64,000 nt of DNA from DAISKN01 sp963716925. Its GTDB lineage: Bacteria; Acidobacteriota; Vicinamibacteria; Marinacidobacterales; SMYC01. Of this stretch, positions 53,930 through 60,532 are shown piece by piece. Made by a program: the position numbers and the translations under genes. Below the pieces are notes generated by a model. The model did not search any database. It saw only the letters and a program-made list of their open reading frames with translations, and had not been told where the DNA came from. Where the stretch lies: NCBI GenBank assembly GCA_963716925.1, contig CAVQUX010000006.1, positions 1,188,294 to 1,252,293 of the forward strand, written 5' to 3'. Every line of letters begins with the position of its first letter. The first letter of the stretch is position 1.

Positions 53930-54484
53930 ATGGAAGAGGTCATTTCGAAGATGGTGGCGGATTTCGAGGACGGCCGGATTACCCGCCGGGAGCTGGTGAA
54001 GAGCATCGCGCTCGTGGCGGCGTTCGTCCCGGGGTCGGCCGCTGCGAGCCCGAAGCTCGAGACGGGCTTCCGGACGCTCTCGCTCGATCACATTTCCTAT
54101 CAGGTGGCGGACTACAAGAAGACCCGCGATTTCTACGCCGACCTCATGGGAATGACGGTCTCGGGCGACAACGGCACGAGTCAGTGCGAGCTCAACTTCG
54201 GCGAGTCCATTCTCATCGCCCGCAACCATCGAGAGCGACCGGGCCAGCCTCCTCCCGCCGAGCGGAAAGGGACGGTCGATCACGTCGCCTACAAGATCGA
54301 CGACTGGGATACCGCGAGGGTGAAGGCCGCGCTCGAGCGGCGCGGACTGACGCCTCGACTGGATAAAGGCGGCGACACCCCGAACTACGTCAGCTTTCAC
54401 GTGGAGGACCCGGACGGCTTCGACCTCCAGATCAGCGGCATCGCGAAGCCTGGAGATACGGAGTACGAGAAAGCGCCTCGCTGA
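53930..54484 (+). CDS. VOC-superfamily protein with Tat-like leader
   Basis: 184 aa. A leader (ITRRELVKSIALVAAFVPGS) resembles a Tat signal. One glyoxalase/VOC domain follows: LDHISYQVADYKKTRDFYAD, LMGMTVSGDNGTSQCELNFG, TVDHVAYKIDDWDTARVKAA and VSFHVEDPDGFDLQISGIA. The two histidine positions (LDHISY, VDHVAY) and the DPDG turn fit metal-binding members. Many Acidobacteriota carry such exported VOC proteins; substrate unknown. Confidence 0.85.
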   Translation: MEEVISKMVADFEDGRITRRELVKSIALVAAFVPGSAAASPKLETGFRTLSLDHISYQVADYKKTRDFYADLMGMTVSGDNGTSQCELNFGESILIARNHRERPGQPPPAERKGTVDHVAYKIDDWDTARVKAALERRGLTPRLDKGGDTPNYVSFHVEDPDGFDLQISGIAKPGDTEYEKAPR

Positions 54485-54487
54485 GAG

Positions 54488-54503
54488 CTCCGGGATTCCG
54501 GAG
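54488..54503. terminator. Hairpin just after the VOC gene
   Basis: CTCCGG-GATT-CCGGAG, perfect 6-bp arms starting 3 bp after the stop. No U-run follows, so a terminator role is weak. Confidence 0.3.
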
Positions 54504-54639
54504 CGCGAGCGCGATCGGGCAACCCCACTCGTCGGTGCCTGAGCCAGGACAGGCTCCCGAGCCTCGCCGCGAAGGCCTCTCGAATCGAGCAGTCTCCGAC
54601 TCCGGCTCGGCTAAAGCTCGCACCCCTTCTCTAAATTGA

Positions 54640-54660
54640 CGGCGCGCTCGATACGCGCCG
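54640..54660 (-). terminator. Hairpin after the RiPP precursor-like gene
   Basis: CGGCGCG/CGCGCCG arms (7 bp) with a 7-base loop, about 20 bp past the precursor stop on the minus strand. It is followed by TCAATTTAG, so it is a plausible but not strong factor-independent terminator for the maturase operon. Confidence 0.4.
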
Positions 54661-54681
54661 AGCGCTAGTCGCCCGGTCTCG

Positions 54682-54981
54682 TCAAAAGCGGAATGTCCAG
54701 ATCTTCACGGGGCCGACCGTCTTTATCGGCATCGCGTACCCGCTTACGTCCTGAAGCCCGGTCGCCTCGGCCATCAGCGCGGATACGGGCGCACCACCCC
54801 CGGTGCGCTCGGCGTACTCCGCGACTTCCGCGTCCTCGGCAGCAGCAGCGCGGGTCAGGATCCAACCGAGAACCAGCTGCTCCTGCTCCGGTAGCGTCGG
54901 CAGCCAACCCTTCAGCCGCTCGGTGACGGCCTCGACGTCCCCCGACGTGATCTTCCCCAGTTTCTTCGCTTCATCCGGCAT
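54682..54981 (-). CDS. RiPP precursor-like small protein
   Basis: 99 aa with the best ribosome-binding site in this region: AAGGAGG (54995-54989) seven bases before ATG. Residues 1-58 form a helical leader-like part (VEAVTERLKGWLPTLPEQEQ, LVLGWILTRAAAAED). A TGGGAP turn at 60-65 is a possible processing site. The remaining ~35 residues (GLQDVSGYAMPIKTVGP, VKIWTFRF) are rich in aromatic and beta-branched residues and end the protein. It follows the SPASM maturase by 19 bp. The leader motif recurs in that maturase and in the kinase-methyltransferase, tying all three together. Precursor identity is inferred; no known precursor family is recognised. Confidence 0.6.
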   Translation of the reverse strand: MPDEAKKLGKITSGDVEAVTERLKGWLPTLPEQEQLVLGWILTRAAAAEDAEVAEYAERTGGGAPVSALMAEATGLQDVSGYAMPIKTVGPVKIWTFRF

Positions 54982-55000
54982 GTCCGTTCCTCCTTATGGC

Positions 55001-56431
55001 TTATGGTTGTACTTCGATCCTCGACCCTTTTTTGCTCGCGGCAGCTTTTATCTCGTCTCTACCTCTGGCGCTCAGGCGCAGCTCGCCGTCGGTCGCGAGC
55101 GTCGCCGCCATGTCATCCAAAAGAGGCGCCAGCCCGCAACAGCGGCCGTCGTAGCCCGGCAGCCGCCGCTCGCCGCCATAGCGGTCGTGCGGGCAGCCCC
55201 CATGACACACCGCGAACCGGGGGCACGCCCGCATGCTGTCCACAGCCCGACGGTTTTCCTCGCGGACCGCGGCCAGGCGCTCCGAGCGCTGGACGGCTCC
55301 GAGGCCCCCGTTGAGCACTTGACCGAAGGCGTACTCACTGTCGCCGATATACTTGTCGCAGGCGGACACCTCGCCCGTGGGCTCCACGGTTAAATAGTGG
55401 CCAAAGCATTCGCCGGCGAACACGCAGATCTGCGGCGGATCCCCGCTGAGCTGCCCCGCCAGGTCGGCGAGCTCGCGCACGACGATGCGGTCCCGGTACT
55501 CCTGAAGCCACGCGTGGAACGTGTCGCGCAAGAACTGGACGAAGCGCGGGAACGGGAGGTAGTCGCCTCGAACCGGCGCCCCCGGTGGAACGTTCTCCGG
55601 GAGGACGTTCAGGAGCGCAACGCGCCCTACACCAATCTCGACCAGGTAGTCGAGCATGCGCTTCGCCCCCGCCGCAAGCACCGCCTCGTCCACGACCATG
55701 AGCACGCCCCAGCGATTGAGGCCGGACGCCTGCAAGCGCTCCAACCCCTCCCGCACTCGCGCCGCAGTGGGCCGCGACGCCGCGTCGAGGCGACGGGCGT
55801 CGTGGATCTCAGGCGGCCCGTCGAGGCTGACCCCCACGCCGAAGTCGTTCTCGCGGAGGAACGAAAGCCACTCGTCGCTGAGCCGCGTTCCGTTCGTCTG
55901 CAGGTTGTTCTCGACGGCCTGGCCCGGTCGCCGGAAGCTCTCCTGCAGCCAAAGAGCCTTGCGGTAGAACGAGAGCGGCAGAAGCGTCGCCTCGCCGCCG
56001 TGCCAGACGAAGTCGATGGAGCGCGCGCTCGGATCGCGCAGCGCATCGCTCGTCGCGCGCGCCAGCACAGGAAACGTCATCTTCTCGTTCGGCCCCGCCC
56101 GCCAGCTGTGGCAATAAGTGCAGCGCAGATTGCACAGCCGCGTCGCCTTCATGATCATCGTCACGGCGGCGCCGCCCGACGGCGGCGGGTCGGGCGCGGC
56201 GCTCAGACGCTCGTAGACCTCGACCTCGGCGGGCGTTAGCACCGATGCGGGCGCGGCGACGGCCGTCGCTCGCTGCGCGCCCGCCGCGCGATGGAGCAGC
56301 AGGCGCAAAGCGGCCTGTTCGCGCGGGGGCAGGCTCTCGCCGAACGCTTGGAGCCGCTCGGCGGCCCGCGCCACCGCCTCGGAGTCGAAGCGCGGCCGCT
56401 CGTCTTTCGCCAGTCCGACTACCTCCTTCAC
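55001..56431 (-). CDS. Radical-SAM/SPASM peptide maturase with leader-like N-terminus
   Basis: 476 aa; ATG overlaps the stop of the upstream B12 radical-SAM gene (ATGA). Residues ~18-50 carry the shared motif (ERLQAFGESLPPREQAALRL, LLHRAAGAQ). The radical-SAM core has CNLRCTYC at about 100-107, FVWHGGEATLLPLSFYRKAL and GVSLDGPPEIHDARR. A SPASM region follows with clustered cysteines (CVFAGECFGHYLTVEP, VSACDKYIGDS, CPRFAVCHGGCPHDRYG, RCCGLAP) for two auxiliary Fe-S clusters. It is related to anSME and to cyclophane- or thioether-forming RiPP maturases. It probably modifies the 99-aa protein encoded 19 bp downstream. A sulfatase-maturase role is less likely given the context. Confidence 0.85.
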   Translation of the reverse strand: MKEVVGLAKDERPRFDSEAVARAAERLQAFGESLPPREQAALRLLLHRAAGAQRATAVAAPASVLTPAEVEVYERLSAAPDPPPSGGAAVTMIMKATRLCNLRCTYCHSWRAGPNEKMTFPVLARATSDALRDPSARSIDFVWHGGEATLLPLSFYRKALWLQESFRRPGQAVENNLQTNGTRLSDEWLSFLRENDFGVGVSLDGPPEIHDARRLDAASRPTAARVREGLERLQASGLNRWGVLMVVDEAVLAAGAKRMLDYLVEIGVGRVALLNVLPENVPPGAPVRGDYLPFPRFVQFLRDTFHAWLQEYRDRIVVRELADLAGQLSGDPPQICVFAGECFGHYLTVEPTGEVSACDKYIGDSEYAFGQVLNGGLGAVQRSERLAAVREENRRAVDSMRACPRFAVCHGGCPHDRYGGERRLPGYDGRCCGLAPLLDDMAATLATDGELRLSARGRDEIKAAASKKGSRIEVQP

Positions 56432-58345
56432 CAGTTCCCGTTCACGGGCAGGGCCAGGCCGAGGTAGCGTCCCTGCTCCTGCACCATGAGCCCCAGCTCG
56501 CAGAACCGGTCGAGCGCCCCTTCGACGGTCCCGGCGTCCACCTCCACCCCTTGCTGCGCCCGAAGCATCTCCGCCACACTCGCCGGCGTGTGGTCCGTGT
56601 CGCCGCAGAGCTCATAGACGGCGGCCTCGAGGCCCTGGAAAGAGTGGGCGCGCGGGGCGTTGGCCTCGCGCCGGTCGATGAACTGTATCCAGTCGGGCGC
56701 CCGTTGGTACACGAGCACCGGCGGCCGCTTCGCCACCCAGCGGTCCTGCCAGTCCTTTATTGAAGTGCCCAGTCCCTCGAGCGACTCCTGGGGAACCGTA
56801 TCCCCCATCCCGTAGTTGAAAAAGTAGGCTATCTTCCGCAGGTCGATTTGGTCCTCGGGGTAGACGAAACGGTAAGCGGGCCAAGGTGCCACGTCGCGCA
56901 CCGGAAACGACGGGTCTGTGAAATAGGGACTGAAGCGCTCCAGCCAGATCGGTCCACCGCCCACCGGCGGCGGCAGGTGGAGGATCATCGGGATCAGCCG
57001 CACCTGCTCCTCGTAGTCCTCTCGCGTCTCGCCCGGGAAGCCGTTCAGCAGGTTCCAGGCCACTTGGATCCCGTAGTAGTGCGCCCACTTCAAGAGGCGG
57101 AGGTTGAGCAGCATGGTCGTGCCCTTGCGCATCAGGTTCAGCACGTGCGTGCTGAGGCTCTCGATGCCGGGCTGGATGATCCGCACGCCGGCGCGCGCCA
57201 GGGTCCGGAGTTGCGTGCGCTTCAGGTTGGCCTTGACCTCGTAGAAGACCTGGTAGTCATACCGCTCGTCGATCAGCCCGCGGCAGAGTTCCTCGAGGTA
57301 GCGCACGTCTAGGATGTTGTCGACCGCTTCGAAGTTGACGATCTCGGTAGCGGGCGGACATCCGGCGCAGCTCGTCGTGGACGCGCTCGGGCGACTTCGA
57401 GCGGTAGGTCATGCCCAGCGCGTTGAGCCCGCAGAACGTGCAGTGGTGCTTCTCTCCCCACCAGCAGCCGCGCGAGTTCTCGAACAGGAGCAGGGGCATC
57501 GCCTGTCCCAGCACCCGCTCGCGCCCGAGCCGCGAAAGCTCGGAGAAGAAGTCGTCGTAGTCCGGGTCGGGCAAACCGTCCAGGTTGCGCACCAGCGGCG
57601 CCGAGCCGTTCTTCACGACTGTGCCGTTGACGCGGCCCGCCACTCCAGGCACCGCGAGGACGTTCTCGCCGCGCGCCAGGCACGCGAGCAGATTCGGCAG
57701 CGCCTCGTCTCCCTCGCCGACCACGGCGTAGTCGATCCAGGGGAACGCGCGCACGTACTCCGGCCCCATCTCACCGTCGAAATTCGCGCCGCCGAACACG
57801 ATCACCACGTCCGGGTGCCGCTCCTTGATGCGGCGCGCCAGGGCCAGAGCGGCCACGTTCTGCTCGAAGGTCGAGGTGAAGCCGACGACCGCGTATGCCC
57901 CCCAATCGCTCGCCGCGGCCCAGCGCTCGACCAGCGCCGGCAGTGTGTCGTTCCGCAGGCGACAAAGGTCCTCGAAGCTGCGGCCGAGCTTCTCGCACGT
58001 TTGTGCGATCCTCGGGTGGGCCTCACGATAGGCTTCCTCGTCGTCCCGCGGGCCGAAGGCAGCGACCGAGAAGAGCCACTCGCCGAGCAGATGGTCCCAA
58101 CGGGCGTCGGCCAGCTTGCGGTAGACGTCATGGCCTATCTCAATCGCCACCTCGAGGTTGAGATAGAAGACGTCGACGGAATAGCCGGCGCGTGCCAACC
58201 CCGCCTTGAGCAGCCCGCATTGAATCGACGGCCGCTCCGAGGCGGCGAAGGGCATGTTCACGAGCGCGACACGCAAAGACTGAACGCGGGGGTCCGGGCC
58301 GGCGACGGCCGTTTCCGAAGTGCGCGCGGACGATGCTGGCGACAT
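56428..58345 (-). CDS. B12-binding radical-SAM protein (RiPP maturation radical SAM protein 1-like), one frameshift
   Basis: Two frames join near 57345 with one surplus base, giving about 639 aa. ATG 58345 is chosen; 58381 and 58354 are alternatives. The first frame has LRVALVNMPFAASERPSIQC, a cobalamin-binding-type domain (VVIVFGGANFDGEMGPEYVR; VVGEGDEALPNLLACLARG) and the radical-SAM cysteines in SRGCWWGEKHHCTFCGLNAL (CX7CX2C). The second continues EIVNFEAVDNILDVRYLEEL, VRIIQPGIESLSTHVLNLM and LLNGFPGETREDYEEQVRL. The layout and GCWWGEKHHC match the family that methylates or otherwise modifies RiPPs. It starts the operon with the SPASM maturase and precursor, divergent from the kinase-methyltransferase. 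Confidence 0.85.
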
Positions 58346-58485
58346 CGAGACCATTTCAGCGATCCAGCCCGTGCCTGACACGGCCGGGAGCCCCCTACAG
58401 CCGCTTCAACACCGGCGCTGGGACGGCGCTATCCTCGCCGTCAATGAGGGCGGGATGCTACCATGGCGCCGCGAGCGAGTCCAGC

Positions 58486-60519
58486 ATGCGCGTCGGTCCT
58501 TACCAGGTGATCGAAACGGCCTACGTCGGTGCGTTCTCTGTCGTCCACCGCGCTCGGGACCGCAGGTTGCCGCGCGACGTTGCCGTCAAAAGCCCCCGGC
58601 CAGGCGGGATCGCGCCGGCGCTTGCGCGGCGCCACGCGATGCGCGAGGCGCGGCTGCGCGCGGTCGTGGCGCACCCCTGCGTGCTGCCCATTTGCGGTCT
58701 CCTGCGCGCGGGCGAAGTCCCCCTTCTGATAGGGCCGTGGCTCGCCGGCGGCTCGCTCCGTGATCTGGGATCGTCGCCGATCTCGGCCGCGCAGGTGCTC
58801 GCTCTCGCGGAGGGACTCGGAGGCGTCCTCGACGCTCTGCACGCGGCCGGCTGGTGGCACGGCGACGTAAGTCCGGGCAACGTCCTTTTCCATCGGCGGC
58901 CCGACGCCGGGGGCGCGCCGTGCCAGCCGGTTCTTACGGACTTCGGAACAGCCCGGCGGATCGGGGCGCCTGGCGCGTTCCGCGGCAGCCTCGTCGGCAC
59001 GCCGCATGTCACGGCGCCCGAGGTCTGGACGGGTCGCCCGGTGGACGGCCGCGCGGACCTCTACAGTCTCGGTGCTTTGCTCTACCACGCACTCACGGGC
59101 GAATGGCCGTTCGACGAGGCGGACCCCGCCGCTTTCGCCGATCTCCACCGCGCCGCGGAGGTGCCACGGCCTTCGGACAGAACGCCGGGTGCCGGGCGCG
59201 CCGTGGACGGCGTGATCCTGAGAGCACTTGCCAAGGCGCCGGACTCGCGCTTTTCCACCGGTTTTGAGCTTGCGGCCGCTCTGCGGGACGCGATGCTCGT
59301 CGACAGGCTGCGTCCAGCCGACTCTCCGCGGGCTCGCGCACGCTCGGCGCGGCCCGACGCAGGGGGGCAAGCCGGCGGTTCGCGGGCGATTGGCCGAGAA
59401 GCCATCGCGGCCGCAGGCGAGCGTCTGGAGCGCTTCGCCGAGAGCCTCGACGAGCGGGAGCAAGCCGCATTGCGGCTCTTGCTGCGGCGTTCCGCGGCGG
59501 CTGCAGCCAACGCCCGTGCCTGGAACGAGATCGATCGGATCGCGATGCAAGTGCTCGCACCCGGCGCCGCGCTCGTCGCGCTCGAAGAGTGCGGGGCCGC
59601 GGCTGCGCTCGCTGCCGGGCACCAAACCCCCGCCGATGTGGCAGGAGCCTGCGCGGCACCCGTGCGGCCGATCTCCCGCCTGCTAGAACTGCTGGCCGCC
59701 GTCGGCCTTCTCGCACGTGAAGGCGACCGCTACCTGCTGCCGCCCGGCGCGGCGGCAGTGTACGCTTCGGACGAGCGCGCCCGCCCCCTGCATGACGCCG
59801 CCGCGTTCTGGGCGCACCTCTCGCGATGGGCAGCCACGGGCGAGCCGATCACGCACATGGATGGCACCGACGGAGGGGCGTACGTCAAAGCTTGCATGCG
59901 GCTCGGAATCCTCGCCGCTCCCGCCGCGCACGAGCTGGCCGAGGCGCTCGTCGCGCGCGGCCGTCTGCCGCCGCGGGGGAGAGTTCTCGACGTCGGCGCG
60001 GGCTCGGGCGTGTGGAGCTTCGCCCTAGCCGCAGCGGCACCCGGAGTGAGCGTGACGGCGCTCGATCGCCCCCGCGTGCTCGAGGAGACCCGGGTGCGCG
60101 CCCGGACCGCCGGGTTGCTGGATCGTTTCCAGGAGCTGGCGGGCGACTGGCGGAATGTTCCCCTCCCAGCCGGCGGATTCGACGTTGCCTTGCTTGGGAA
60201 CATCTGTCACCTCGAGCCGCCGCAGGACGTGCTGCGCTTGTTTCTGCGAGTGCAGGGGGCGGTTCATCCCGGTGGAGTCGCCGTCGTCATCGACACAATG
60301 CCGGAGCCGGGGAGCACCGCGCTGGGCCCGCTGTTGCAGGATTTGCACCTCGCCCTGCGAACGCCGGGCGGAGGCGTTTACGACCGAGCCCGCTATGCGG
60401 CATGGCTGAGTGAGGCGGGGCTGGACACTCTCGACGTCGTGCCCCTGCGGAGCACCGGGGGCAGTCTCACGGCTCTCGTCGCGCTCTGCCAGAAACCATC
60501 CGGAGGGCCTGCCGAGTGA
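58486..60519 (+). CDS. Ser/Thr-type kinase fused to a SAM methyltransferase, with leader-like linker
   Basis: 677 aa from MRVGPYQVIETAYVGAFSVV; the frame is open to 58333 but upstream codons are not family-like. Residues 1-275 are a protein kinase: VAVKSPRPG (lysine), HGDVSPGNVLF (catalytic loop, HGD for HRD), LTDFGTARR and TAPEVW. Residues ~300-345 carry the cluster motif (ERLERFAESLDEREQAALRL, LLRRSAAAA). Then a winged-helix dimerisation region (PISRLLELLAAVGLLAREGD) leads to an O-methyltransferase-type Rossmann fold (GRVLDVGAGSGVWSFALA, VALLGNICHLEPPQDVLRLF). The combination is unusual; LanKC/LanL lanthipeptide synthetases also fuse kinases, but with lyase and cyclase domains. The ABC exporter starts 13 bp downstream. 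Confidence 0.82.
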   Translation: MRVGPYQVIETAYVGAFSVVHRARDRRLPRDVAVKSPRPGGIAPALARRHAMREARLRAVVAHPCVLPICGLLRAGEVPLLIGPWLAGGSLRDLGSSPISAAQVLALAEGLGGVLDALHAAGWWHGDVSPGNVLFHRRPDAGGAPCQPVLTDFGTARRIGAPGAFRGSLVGTPHVTAPEVWTGRPVDGRADLYSLGALLYHALTGEWPFDEADPAAFADLHRAAEVPRPSDRTPGAGRAVDGVILRALAKAPDSRFSTGFELAAALRDAMLVDRLRPADSPRARARSARPDAGGQAGGSRAIGREAIAAAGERLERFAESLDEREQAALRLLLRRSAAAAANARAWNEIDRIAMQVLAPGAALVALEECGAAAALAAGHQTPADVAGACAAPVRPISRLLELLAAVGLLAREGDRYLLPPGAAAVYASDERARPLHDAAAFWAHLSRWAATGEPITHMDGTDGGAYVKACMRLGILAAPAAHELAEALVARGRLPPRGRVLDVGAGSGVWSFALAAAAPGVSVTALDRPRVLEETRVRARTAGLLDRFQELAGDWRNVPLPAGGFDVALLGNICHLEPPQDVLRLFLRVQGAVHPGGVAVVIDTMPEPGSTALGPLLQDLHLALRTPGGGVYDRARYAAWLSEAGLDTLDVVPLRSTGGSLTALVALCQKPSGGPAE

Positions 60520-60532
60520 GTGGCCGGGGCCG

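Noticed and set aside
55001..56431. SPASM protein as an anaerobic sulfatase maturase for the sulfatase at 50.5 kb
   Set aside because: It is about 4 kb away, in a coupled operon with a B12 radical-SAM protein and a precursor-like gene, and it has a leader-like N-terminus, so a RiPP role is better supported.
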